Part shown: piece after piece, positions 52,103 through 62,280 of the stretch
How positions within the stretch are numbered: the first letter of the stretch is position 1
Layout: the number at the start of each line of letters is the position of its first letter
Source: Ahaetulla prasina
Lineage: Eukaryota; Chordata; Lepidosauria; Squamata; Colubridae
NCBI RefSeq assembly: GCF_028640845.1
Contig: NC_080546.1
Coordinates: forward strand, 83,279,757-83,343,756
Direction of reading: 5' to 3'
Length of the DNA stretch: 64,000 nt
Notes under the pieces: generated by a model
Told to the model about the DNA's origin: nothing
Databases searched by the model: none
Seen by the model: only the letters and a program-made list of their open reading frames with translations
Program-made: the position numbers and the translations under genes

Positions 52103-52665
52103 TGTTGTGGACTATTGAGCAGAGTACCCTTTGAGATTACGCATGAAAACGACTGAGAATGATTGTGGACGATAAAAGTTAATATACAAACAAACTGGGG
52201 TTTGATAATATTTTACTTTTAGGGGAAAAGCAAAATCATAGTCCAAAAACAATCCAGTCATACACATATACAATCAGTCCAGGGATATTTCAAATATCAA
52301 GTCTTCTTAGCAATCGTAGACTTGCACTACAAAGCAGATCTTTTTTAGGTTCAGCCAAGAACACAGTTCAATACACAACGGTCAGTAAATATTAAAGAAT
52401 CAGTAAATAGCCATGATCAAGCAATGATCATGCATAGAGCTCAAACATACAGTTGCAGCATACCAGCAGGTAACAATGGTGTAGTGTCCCCACAAACCAT
52501 AATTCAGTTTTCCTTAAGTACGTTGGCTACAGAGCTCAGCCAATCAGGATGCATGACGATGCAACACAGTCTTAAAGCAATATAATACCTTTCTTACTGC
52601 AAACATACATAGTTGGTTTATATATTGCCTGACCAACTAGTTAGACAAATAACAAATTCCTAACA
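52103..52665 (-). mobile_element. LTR-like segment (tentative)
   Basis: The plus strand begins tgttgtggactattgagc and ends aattcctaaca, so both strands have TG...CA ends. A TATA-like caatatataaacc lies on the minus strand near 52618, close to its 5' end. Flanks ccaaa and ccggt do not match, so the limits are uncertain. Confidence 0.45.
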
Positions 52666-52830
52666 CCGGTATAAGGAGGTCATCAGTTGTTGTTCCACTT
52701 TATTTTTTCACAAGACCCCAAGGAAGTGGAGTTTCTTTTGGGCCTTTCTGGCCACCTGGGTCATGTTGATTTTCCAGGCGAGGTCTTCGCTGAGATAGAT
52801 TTTAGTCTGTCGGTGACTGGGTGCAGTTTC

Positions 52831-53730
52831 ATTCTACATACATAGCAACTTAAACCCGTCAGTTCTTCCTGTTTCGCAGAAGCTACTTCTGGTTTATTCT
52901 TCTTGACATAACCAACATCTCAGCCCTGCGAAAATTCGCTCACGCTTTGAATGTTCTACCTGGTGTTGCTCATGTGATGAAACAGCACATCAGGATTTCT
53001 CTACTCCTTAATTTAGTATTATTTTTTTTCTATTAAGAAATGTGCATTCATAATGTGCTCCAGTTTTTACTTCTTTTTGTTGTTTAATATTATTTCTGTC
53101 TAACATCCAGGTTAATAATGATACTATTCATTTTTATTTTGACACGGCGTTCTGGAAAAGATGCGGTTAGCACATTTTTTTTGTGCATGCTCAGAATTGT
53201 ATTTTTGTGTACAATGGAAATAAATTCATTTGTTAAGGAAGTAAGTAAGTGTAAGAAATCAATATATATATATATATATATATAAAATGATGAAATAACT
53301 CTGTGACTTTTGCACATCCAGAAAACATTTGCCAGCATAATTTACAGTGAATAGTTTTGCTGAGGCTCTTATCTATTTAGAATAATGCATTTTACCTCAT
53401 TACAGTTTTCACTTTCTTGCAATTTATGCATGGATTTTACCACTTTCCCTCTTGTATTCAGGAAGACGGTAATCGTCATGGCGTTACTACTGTTACATAG
53501 GTTTTAATGGTTAAACAATGGTATGTGTCCTGAGAATTCTGGTTACTGAGCAGATTAAGCAAAAACTAATTTTAAAAAGTTAAATAAACCAAACACAGAA
53601 GAAATGGCTTTCTGATTCTTCTTTGGAGAAAGATTGAAATGCCTGCCTTTGATGAAGTGCTGTTTGCTAGTTACCAAGGTAACTTCATTTTTCTTTTCTT
53701 TTTTTTAAGTCTGGATTGGATCTTTGGAGC
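52831..53730. other. Low-repeat sequence
   Basis: A short (AT)n occurs at 53262-53284. No gene or repeat recognised in about 0.9 kb. Confidence 0.45.
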
Positions 53731-53738
53731 CATGTATC

Positions 53739-54519
53739 CAGGGGTGAAATGCTCCCGGTTTGGACCGGATCGCGCAATCCGGTAGTGATGGGGGCAGGTA
53801 GTTCGGAGAACCGATAGCAAAAATCCCTGTCCCCCCACCCACTGCCCATGCCTTGCTGTTCCTCTTGTCTGTCCCTGAAGCGCTTGGTGGTGATATAGCT
53901 GCAAATGGCCTTAAATGACTGCCGTGGCACTTCAAAGGGCCCCACTATAGCTGATCAGTGCTGTAGGCAGCTAGTAGACCGGTCCGTCTATTTTTTTTTT
54001 AATTTGCATTTATATCCCGCCCTTCTCTGAAGACTCAGGGCGGCTTACATTGAGTAAGGCAATAGTCTTCATCCATTTGTATATTATATACAAAGTCAAC
54101 TTATTGCCCCCAACAATCTGGGTCCTCATTTTACCTACCTTATAAAGGATGGAAGGCTGAGTCAGCCTTGGGCCTGGTGGGACTTGAACCTGCAGTAATT
54201 GCAAGCAGCTGCTGTTAATAACAGACTGCATTAGTCTGTTGAGCCACCAGAGGCCAGAGGCTTTTTAAAGTAGGTAGACCGGTGCCTGTCAAAAAAGGCA
54301 CTTGGTAGACTGGTGCCTCTCAGTAAAAGGCAATTGGTAGACCTGGGCCTCTATTTTTAAAGAAGGTAGACTGGTGCCTCCCAAGTTTTGTATACTTTAT
54401 TATTTCTATTATTTATTATTATTGACCATGCCCATTCAGTCACCTGACCACCAAGCCACACCCACCAATTAAGCCACGCCCACAGAACCGGTAGGGAAAA
54501 TTTTTAGATTTCACCCTTG
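53739..54519. mobile_element. hAT-like MITE, caggggtgaaatgct family, containing a SINE
   Basis: Ends caggggtgaaatgctcccgg and gatttcacccttg. The 8-bp duplication catgtatc is exact (53731-53738 and 54520-54527). A complete family C SINE sits inside. It also has a short tandem of ggtagactggtgcctctc units. Confidence 0.93.
54001..54254 (-). mobile_element. tRNA-derived SINE, family C, nested in a MITE
   Basis: Tail atttgcatttatatcccgcc. Head gttgagccaccagaggcc at the right. Full length and close to the 1243 copy. Confidence 0.93.
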
Positions 54520-54527
54520 CATGTATC

Positions 54528-54998
54528 CCAGTGAAGGGAGAGAAAACAAAACAAAACACATAGGGACGTTTTATGCATAGGGGGTGCAAAATGTGATAAC
54601 CATGGAAAATACTAAATTTGCCCACATTTTATGGTTCTGCTGAATAATTTTCTTGTTAGCGTGATTAAGACTTTTGTTCCCCATGACTACAGTTTGAAAA
54701 ATCATAATTACACACAGTAGTTGAAACGTCCTCAGAGCTAGGAAGATTTATTACCACTTCATTATCCAGGAAATAGATGACCCAAGTGCGAAATAGGTGG
54801 CTACCCTGAAAAATAAGGGTGTGTGTGAACTTCATAGGGCCTTTTTATGAGCAGATTGCATGCAGGGAGAAATAAAGGATCAAGGCTGAATTTAGTGAGC
54901 TGGGCCCAGCTTAGTGCCTTGGAAACATATCAATTATCTTTATGGATCAGCTACATAATTATGTACCCCAGAATTGAAACAATAAACTCAAAATACAG
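54528..54998. other. Low-repeat sequence
   Basis: Nothing recognised. Confidence 0.4.
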
Positions 54999-55345
54999 AA
55001 TAACAGAACTGGAAGGGAACTTGGAGGTCTTCTAGTCCAACCCTCTCCTTGAGCATGAAACCCTGTACTTTTCTGGAGAAATGGCTATCTGGTTTCTTCT
55101 TGAAAACTTCCAGTGATGGATCACCCACAACTTCTGGTAGCAAGCTTTTCCAGTGATTAATTGGTCGCACTGACAGGACATTTCTCCTTAATTCTAGGTT
55201 AAATCTTTCTTTAATAAGTTTCCATCCATTCTTGTCCTGCCTTCAGATGCTTTGGAGAACAGGTCAATCCCTTCTTCTCTGTGACTGCCCCTCTAGTATT
55301 GGAAGATATTGCTATCATGTCACCCATAAAGCATTAGACTAGACA
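54999..55345 (-). mobile_element. CR1 LINE 3' end
   Basis: The plus strand reads ataacagaactggaagggaa, cttggaggtcttctagtcca and cacccacaacttctgg to about gatattgctatcatgtcacc. The upstream (right) end runs into a pentanucleotide array. Confidence 0.85.
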
Positions 55346-55371
55346 TATCTAGTTCACCCAATTTAGTCTTT

Positions 55372-55523
55372 TGTCTTGCCTTGTCTTGCCTTGCCTTGCC
55401 CTGCCCTGCCCTGCCCTGCCCTGCCCTGCCCTGCCCGGCCTGGCATGGCCTGGCATGGCATGGCATGGCATGGCCTGGCATGGCATGGCATGGCATGGTA
55501 TGGCTTGGCTTGGCTTGGCTTGA
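55372..55523 (-). repeat. (CCTTG)n-(CCCTG)n-(GGCAT)n-(GGCTT)n array
   Basis: About 150 bp of pentanucleotide blocks that change stepwise. The CCTTG block is the complement of the GGCAA-type block at 28183, and lies on the same (5') side of a CR1. Confidence 0.96.
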
Positions 55524-55756
55524 TAAATAATTATGTGATCCTTTCTACACTTCTGAACTATAAGCCCCAATAGCCTTAGGTGAGTGGTGGGAGTTGATGG
55601 GCAAGAAAAATTGAACAACATCTAGAAAGCAATAGCTTTCCCACTCTTTCCTTAAATTAGATTCAGAAGCAACCTTGCAAGAAACCTTTAAAAAAGAAAC
55701 AACACGTTTTTCTCCACAGGGGTCTCCGACTCCATTGTTCTATCAGAAAGAGTTAT
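55524..55756. other. Low-repeat sequence
   Basis: No recognised content. Confidence 0.35.
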
Positions 55757-57692
55757 AATAGAATAGAATTTTATAGAATAGAATTTTATTGGCCAAGTGT
55801 GATTGGACACACAAGGAATTTTTCTTGGTGCATATGCTCTCAGTGTACATAAAAGAAAAGATACGTTCATCAAGGTACAACATTTACAACACAATTGATG
55901 ATCAATATATCAATATAAATCATAAGGATTGCCAGCAACAAGTTATAGTCATACAGTCATAAGTGGAAAGAGATTGGTGATGGGAACTATGAAACGATTA
56001 ATAGTAGTGCAGATTCAGTAAATAGTCTGACAGTGTTGAGGGAATTATTTGTTTAGCAGAGTGATGGCCTTCGGGAAAAAACTGTTCTTGTGTCTAGTTG
56101 TTCTGGTGTGCAGTGCTCTATAGCGTCGTTTTGAAGGTAGGAGTTGAAACAGTTTATGTCCAGGATGCGAGGGATCTGCAAATATTTTCACGGCTCTCTT
56201 CTTGAGTCATGCAGTATACAGGTCCTCAATGGAAGGCAGGTTGGTAGCATTTATTTTTCTGCAGTTCTAATTATCCTCTGAAGTCTGTGTTTTTCTTGTT
56301 GGGTTGCAGAACCGAACCAGACAGTTATAGAGGTGCAAATGACAGACTCAATAATTCCTCTGTAGAACTGGATCAGCAGCTCCTTGGGCAGTTTGAGCTT
56401 ACTGAGTTGGCGCAGAAAGAACATTCTTTGTTGTCCTTTTTTAATGATGTTTTTGATGTTAGCTGTCCATTTGAGATCTTGCGATATGATAGAACCCAGA
56501 AATTTGAAGGTTTCTACTGTTGATACTGTGTTGTCAAGTATTGTGAGAGGTGGAAGTATGGAAGGGTTTTTCCTAAAATCTACCACCATTTCTACGGTTT
56601 TGAGTGTGTTCAGTTCCAGATTGTTTTGGTTGCACCACAAGGCTAGTTGTTCGACCTCTCGTCTATATGCGGATTCGTCATTGTCTTGAATGAGACCAAT
56701 CACTGTTGTGTCATCTGCGAACTTCAGTAGCTTAACAAATGGATCATTGGAGATGCAGTCATTGGTATACAGAGAGAAGAGAAGTGGGGAGAGCACACAG
56801 CCTTGGGGGGCCCCTGTGCTAATTGTACAGGTATTTGATGTGATCTTGCTTAGCTTCACCTGCTGCTTCCTGTTTGTTAGGAAGCTTGTGATCCACTTAC
56901 AAGTCTGTTCCGGTACCTGTAGCTGGTTTAGCTTAGTTAGAAGAATGTCTGGAATGATGGTATTGAATGCTGAACTAAAGTCTACAAAGAGGACCCTTGC
57001 ATAGGTCTTTGGAGACTCAAGATGTTGTAGGATGTAGTGCAGAGCCATATTAACAGCATCATCTGTTGATCTATTTGCTCGGTATGCAAATTGCAAGGGG
57101 TCTAAAAGCGGATTCGTGATGGTTTTCAGGTAGGAAAGCACTAGCCTTTCAAAGGTTTTCATGACTACAGATGTTAGAGCAACTGGTCTGTAGTCATTCA
57201 GTTCCTTGATGGTGGGCTTCCTTGGCACTGGGATGATGGTAGAGCGTTTGAAGCAAGAAGGAACATAGCACATCTCTAGTGATTTATTGAAAATATGGGT
57301 GAAGATGGGGGCCAATTGGTCAGCACAGACTTTTAAGCAAGAAGGAGTTATCTTGTCTGGGCCTGGCGCTTTTCCTGGCTTTTGTCTGTGAAATAGGTCC
57401 TGCACTTCCTTTTCTGTGATCACTAGGGGTTGTGAACCCAATGAAATGGGGTCAGTTGTAGGAGGCTTGGCTGTTGTTGCTGTGTCTGAGATGGGGGTTG
57501 TGGAGATAGGTGGCTGTAGTTTCCTTTCAAACCTGCAGTAAAACTCATTCAGGTCATCTGCCAGTTGTTGATTACCTTCAGCCTGGGAAGGAGGTTTGCC
57601 ATAGCCGGTGATATTTTTAAGAGTTTTCCACATGTTTGCTGGTTCATTTGCTGAAAATTGATTCTTTAGCTTTTCAGAGTAGCTTCTTCACA
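55757..57692 (-). mobile_element. L2/CR1-like LINE, longest copy (about 1.9 kb)
   Basis: The 3' end is at the left, with a short AATAG remnant (about 55757-55786) and the complement of the ccaataaaa tail. The reverse transcriptase follows to 57633. The frame can be read upstream to about 57692 (RSYSEKLKNQFSANEPAN), where similarity ends. The endonuclease domain is missing, so the copy is 5'-truncated. Confidence 0.93.
56251..57633 (-). pseudogene. LINE reverse transcriptase, nearly complete domain
   Basis: 460 residues with fingers (KPGKAPGPDKITPSCLK, about 85-101), CFKRSTIIPVPRKP (127-140), YRPVALTSVVMKTFERLV (148-165), QFAYRANRSTDDAV (181-194), palm A LFVDFSSAF (215-223, Asp218), palm B STGAPQGCVLSPLLF (272-286), palm C LKFADDTT (303-310) and thumb. 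The enzyme type copies element RNA into the nicked target (target-primed reverse transcription). The catalytic Asp residues are all present. A one-base loss after TAEK (near 56251) breaks the frame, and the remaining C terminus continues in another frame to about 56065. The endonuclease is absent, so the element cannot move by itself. The first Met is incidental. Confidence 0.95.
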
Positions 57693-58041
57693 ATATTTGT
57701 GCCTATAAAAAAAAACACCAACTGGCCCATTATCAGAGATCCCCAAATTCATACATCATTCCTTCTTTCACTAACTGTCATCTCTCAAGAAAATCAAACC
57801 CTGAATAAAAATAGTAATAAATAATAAAGGGTTATCCTGATACAGCTCTAAGTAAGTTGGTTTTGTGCTTTGAATATACGTCTTCTCATCTGCATGAAGT
57901 CTCATAAATCAATAGTAAATATGGTGTCTTCTAATAGATGATTCCATCCTGACAGAAACTACTGAAGATCCAGGAAGAGGAAGGAGAGAGAGAAATCCAA
58001 TATATTTTTTCAAATAACTTAGGTAGGAGGTACCTTAGGCA
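57693..58041. other. Low-repeat sequence
   Basis: Nothing recognised. Confidence 0.4.
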
Positions 58042-58940
58042 AAAGGTAAAGGTAAAAGTTCCTCTAGCACATACATGCTAGTCATTCCCGACTCTAGGGG
58101 GCGGTGCTCATCTCTGTTTCAAAGCTGAAGAGCCAGTGCTGTCCTAAAACATCTCCTTGGTCATGTGGCTGGCATGACTAAATGCCAAAGGTGCATGGAA
58201 TACTGTGACCTTCCCACCAAAGGTGGTCCCTATTTTTCTACTTGCATTTTTTATGTGCTTTCGAACTACTAGGTTGGCAGAAGCTGGGATGAGTAACGGG
58301 AGCTCACCTGTTGTGACCCAAGTTCCTGGACCTGGACTCCTGGACTCGGATGATTCAGAAAGTGAGGGAGAAGACCTGGCAAGCCCTTCTTCTCTTGGGC
58401 CCTCTCCCTCCCTGGCACCCACTCAAAGGGAGGAGGAGGGGCCTGCAAGGCCTGATTCTCTGGAGCCTTCTTCTGATTTGGCAACATCCCAAGAACAGTT
58501 TTGGAGTGATGCAAGACTGTGCAGATGTGAACGGCGCGCGCAGCAGAAACAGCGTTGGGATAAGGCCAAGGAATGATGGACATCTGCAGAGACTATAAAT
58601 AGGAGGCGGGACTTCCTGGTTTTTTGTCTTGGACAAAGCAATGAATTTGCACGGGCAAACTGTATCAATGGAGGGAAGAATATATTCGTGAGTAATTCTG
58701 GCCTTATCTATAATTTCCTCGTTATCTCCAGAAACTTGGCAGGCCCGTGGGTAGACGTGGCCAGGACATTTATCCATGTAAATAAATTAGAAAAGGAGGC
58801 CTCTGACTGACTCTTTGCTGGGAGTATTGGGGAGAGGGAAACAGAACATTACCCTGTTACACGGCAGCACTAGGGATTTGAACTGCTGAACTGCCGACCT
58901 TTCGATCGACAAGCTCAGCCACTGAGTCACCGCATCCCTT
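58042..58940 (-). mobile_element. SINE family A, copy 8, split by a solo LTR
   Basis: SINE body at 58042-58308, head at 58849-58940 (tgttacacggcagcactagg, then gccgacctttcgatcgacaa and gagtcaccgcatccc). The gap is exactly the LTR plus its duplication. Confidence 0.93.
58309..58848 (+). mobile_element. Solo LTR inside a SINE
   Basis: TG...CA ends (tgttgtgacccaagttcctg to gaaacagaaca), 540 bp. TATA-like gactataaataggagg lies near 58591. Flanks tcacc and ttacc match at 4 of 5 bases. The SINE consensus reads through once the LTR and one flank are removed. Confidence 0.9.
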
Positions 58941-59126
58941 TGCACGTTAGGTAGGACTCACCAAAACTATCACTTAAATCCAAAATGCCAATCAGAAGCT
59001 GTCAAACTCTGATGACATCATAATAGCTGACTCAGTCATGAAGTCAATTATGCTGGGAGTGATCAACAGAAAAAGGAGATTGGGCCACTCTTCTGAAAGA
59101 GGCAGTATGAGACAGAGGGGCTTATC

Positions 59127-59429
59127 CGGGGTGGAATTCAATTTTTTTTACTACCAGTTCTGTGGGCGTGGCTTGGTATGCATGGTGTGGCTTAGTGGGT
59201 ATGGCAGGAGAAGGATACTGCAAAATCCCTATTCCCATCCCACTCCAGGGGAAGGATGCTGCAGAATCCCCATTCCCATCCCACTCCTGGAGGAAGGATA
59301 TTGCAAAATCTCCATTCCCTCCCCACTCTGGGGACAGCCAGAGGTGGTATTTGCCGGTTCTCCCAACTACTCAAAATTTCCGCCACCGGTTCTCCAGAAC
59401 CTGTCAGAACCTGCTGGATTTCACCCCTG
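59127..59429. mobile_element. hAT-like MITE, cagaggtgggtttcagc family
   Basis: Left end cggggtggaattcaa and right end gatttcacccctg. Flanks ggcttatc and ggtcttatc differ by one base insertion. The interior repeats gaaggatactgcaaaatccc-type units. Confidence 0.75.
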
Positions 59430-59729
59430 GGTCTTATCCATAGAAGAGCCAAGGGTCAGACACAATTGAATGACTGATGATGAGGTAGGAGTCAAATCTT
59501 TTCAAACAGATATCCAGTTGAGGATCCTGTAGAACAGGGGTGTCAAACTGGTGGCCAGATGTGTCACGTGAAGGCCACGCCCACCCAAGCTCCACAAAGG
59601 GGAAAAATACCATGAAACGTCACATGACGGCAACATGACATGGCAAGTTTTTCACCCATGCTGTACAACCTTAACTGGAGATCCATTTTCTCCACAGTGT
59701 GGAGGAGAGGAGAAATGAATCTTCTATTA
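59430..59729. other. Low-repeat sequence with a MITE end
   Basis: A caggggtgtcaaactggtgg terminus at about 59537 begins another hAT-like MITE whose right end I cannot find. Confidence 0.45.
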
Positions 59730-60145
59730 CAGTGATGGCGAACCTATGGCACAGCTGATCTTTGTGCGTGCCAGAGTGCTGAAAACCCAAAGACCAGGTG
59801 GTGGGCATGGGCATGTGTCTTCAGGTTTCACATGTGCCCGTTCCAGTTTTTTTTTTGTTTGTTTACATTTATACCCCGCCCTTCTCCGAAGACTCAGGGC
59901 GGCTTACAGTGTGTAAGGCAATAGTCTCATTCTATTTGTATATTTTTACAAAGTCAACTTATTGCCCCCCCAACAATCTGGGTCCTCATTTTACCTACCT
60001 TATAAAGGATGGAAGCCTGAGTCAACCTTGGGCCGGGCTTGAACCTGCAGTAATTACAGGCTTTGTGTTCTTAATAACAGGTTTTACCAGCCTGAGCTAT
60101 TCCGGCCCTTTGGGCACTCGGTGCTGAAAAAGTTCGCCATCACTA
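59730..60145. mobile_element. hAT-like MITE, cagtgatggcgaacc family, containing a SINE
   Basis: Ends cagtgatggcgaacctatgg and aaaaagttcgccatcacta. Flanks ttctatta and ttctataa match at 7 of 8 bases. A family C SINE is nested in it. Confidence 0.9.
59861..60107 (-). mobile_element. tRNA-derived SINE, family C variant
   Basis: Tail acatttataccccgccctt. Variant head gggcttgaacctgcagtaat, gagctattccggccc as in the 48222 copy. Confidence 0.9.
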
Positions 60146-60153
60146 TTCTATAA

Positions 60154-60690
60154 TCTTGACGGAAAGACCTGTTATCTGGAAATTTAGTTTATGTTTCGCA
60201 CGAATGTGGATGTTGTCCAGTTACAAGAATTCTAGGTGATCCGCTACTCCAGTTGTTTTGAGATGGTCTCCTCCCATTCAGAAGAAATAACAATGAACTG
60301 TTCAACAAATGATGACTTATCTCAAAAGAGTGAAATCTTCCTTTTCATTAGAGTGTGCTCCACAGAGAACTACCTTTATAAAAGTGAATATATGCTTGTC
60401 ACACAGGCTTGTAATGTTTCCTCTGCCCTTTCCGATTCTCTGTTTTGATATTGTTTTAATAATCTTGGATACAGTTGGCATAATTGTAGTTGAATTGTTA
60501 ACATACACAAATGAATTGCTATAATTATGTATAAATGATATATTATGTATAAATATGAATATGCATAATCTAATTATACCTTACTATTTCCTGCTTGCTC
60601 TTGGTGTCAAACGGAGCTTTGTTGCTTTGGCCCGGATATTATGTTGTAGAAATGCAATGCTGGAATTTGCTATGCTATGAATGCTATGAC
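60154..60690. other. Low-repeat AT-rich sequence
   Basis: Nothing recognised. Confidence 0.4.
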
Positions 60691-60694
60691 TATG

Positions 60695-60975
60695 AAAACA
60701 GGACAAGAAGCAATGGATGGAAACTAATCAAGGGGACAAGCAACCTAGAACTAAGGAGAAATTTCCTTACAATCAACACAACCGCTTGCCTTTAGAAGTT
60801 GTGAATGCTCCAACACCATTTTTAGAAGGTTTTTTTTTTTTTTTTAACATCAGGGAGATTTTAAGAAGAGGTTGGACAGACATTGGTCTGAAATGTTATA
60901 GAGGTCCTTGCTTGTGCATGAGGTTGGAATAGAAGACCTCCAAGGTCATTTCCAACTCTATTAATCCGTAACTCT
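60695..60975 (+). mobile_element. CR1 LINE 3' end (decayed)
   Basis: Phrases gacaagaagcaatggatgga, gaaatttccttacaatcaac, gaagttgtgaatgctccaac, gaagacctccaaggtcattt. A poly-T run is inserted near 60830. Confidence 0.8.
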
Positions 60976-61035
60976 GATAACAAAATAATGAGGAGCTTCC
61001 AGAATAACAGAAAGCAAAAAGAATAATAGAATAAC

Positions 61036-61400
61036 CAAAAGCTTATAAGGATCTGCATATCGGACATTAACACAATTGAGCGAGTCCAGAGACATTTCAC
61101 AAGAAGAGTCCTCCATCCCTCTGCTCACAACAGAATACCTTATACAACTTAGAACTACGCCGCCTTTGGTCTGACCTAAGCGTAATACAAAAATTATCTG
61201 CTACAATGTCCTACCTGTCAATGACTACTTAAGCTTCAACTGCAATAATACACGAGCACACAATAGATACAAACTTAAGGTAAATCGCTCCAAACTCGAT
61301 TGCAGAAAATACGACTTCAGCAACAGAATGTTCAATGCCTGGAATGCACTACCTGACTCTGTGGTTTCATCCCCAAACCGCCATAACTTTAACCTTAGAC
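61036..61400 (+). mobile_element. LINE family 3 (CR1-like) fragment
   Basis: Encodes, with frameshifts, RICISDINTIERVQRHFTRR, VLHPSAHNRI and RKYDFSNRMFNAWNALPDSV. It lacks the tail, because a MITE end follows at 61403. Confidence 0.82.
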
Positions 61401-61402
61401 CA

Positions 61403-61500
61403 GGGGTGAAATGCTACCGTTTCACTCCAATTCAGGCAAATCTGTAGCAACGGTGGCACATGGTTTGGTGAACCGGTAGTATTTCGATGATTTTTGTAGG
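61403..61500. mobile_element. hAT-like MITE left end, caggggtgaaatgct family
   Basis: Terminus caggggtgaaatgctaccg, then tggtttggtgaaccggtag. The right end was not found. Confidence 0.55.
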
Positions 61501-61552
61501 TTCAAAAGCTGAGCAATAGCAAAAGCACTTAGACTTACAGTATATACCATAC

Positions 61553-61727
61553 CAGAGTGCTTTATAGTACTCGCGATTTACAGAGTCAGCATATTGCCCC
61601 CAACAATCTGGCTCCTCATTTTAACGACCTCGGAAGAATGTAAGGCTGTGTCAACTTTGAGCCGGCCAGGATCAAACTCCTGGTAGTGGACAATACTGCA
61701 TTCTAACCACCACACCATCAAGGTGCA
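61553..61727 (-). mobile_element. Old SINE related to family C
   Basis: The minus strand has ggtgtggtggttagaatgca (A box) and aggagtttgatcctggccgg (B box), then aaaatgaggagccagattgt, tgggggcaatatgctgac. The head matches the first head of the dimer at 35790. Confidence 0.75.
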
Positions 61728-61849
61728 TGTCATGGGCCACACTTAAGTTCTAGTTCAGAAGATGAATTGATCAAGCCGAAACACAAGAACTTGTTTTTAT
61801 TCAAATTATTTATTTATTTATTTATTAAAGTTTTATGTAGGTCATCTCC

Positions 61850-62280
61850 CCTTGAAGGGAACTAAATTGGTGCCAGATAAGGGTGAAAAGAATTCAAGAG
61901 GGGTTGGATTGAAACCATCTGCGGTAGCCCAGCAGAGGTGGATTTCAGCAGGTTCTGACTAGTTCTGGAGAACCAGTAGTGGAAATTTTGAGTAGTTCGA
62001 AGAACTGGTAGTAAAAATTCTGACTGGCACCGCCCCCATCTATTCTCTGCCTCCCAAGTCCCAGCTGATCGGGAGGAAATGGGGATTTTGCAGTATCCTT
62101 CCTCTGGAGTGGGGTGGGAATGGAGATTTTACAGTATCCTTCCCTTGCCATGCCCACCAAGCCACACCCACAGAACCAGCAGTAAAAAATTTTGAGATCC
62201 AGCACTGTAGAATAGCATAACAATTCTAGACTGAGGGCTTGCTTGACTCCTCCTCCTATCTCTGCCTACTCTTCTTCTAG
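61850..62280. mobile_element. Dispersed repeat (possibly LTR) split by a MITE
   Basis: 61850-61932 and 62205-62280 match parts of 50740-50900: tggtgccagataagggtg, agaattcaagaggggttgg, then gcttgcttgactcctcctcc. The break is the MITE at 61933. The family is not identified. Confidence 0.45.
61933..62204. mobile_element. hAT-like MITE, cagaggtgggtttcagc family
   Basis: Ends cagaggtggatttcagc and ttgagatccagcactg. The interior has gaaccagtagtggaaatttt, ccagctgatcgggaggaaat as at 25785. Confidence 0.8.

Larger units (their letters stand above)
51185..52830 (-). mobile_element. Rex-like LINE, split by Bov-B and an LTR
   Basis: The 3' part (51185-51692) encodes on the minus strand TAVDRETLQRVVSIAQNIVG, ARARCLRRVRKILRDNSHPG and FFILLPLGRRYRSI, with tail aacctttattgtcagagtac. 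The upstream part resumes at 52666-52830 with YLSEDLAWKINMTQVARKAQ, KKLHFLGVL. These are consecutive pieces of one reverse transcriptase C-terminal domain, separated by about 970 bp of later insertions. Confidence 0.65.

Noticed and set aside
56287..57004. Plus-strand frames opposite the LINE reverse transcriptase
   Set aside because: Antisense shadows of the strongly supported minus-strand reverse transcriptase.
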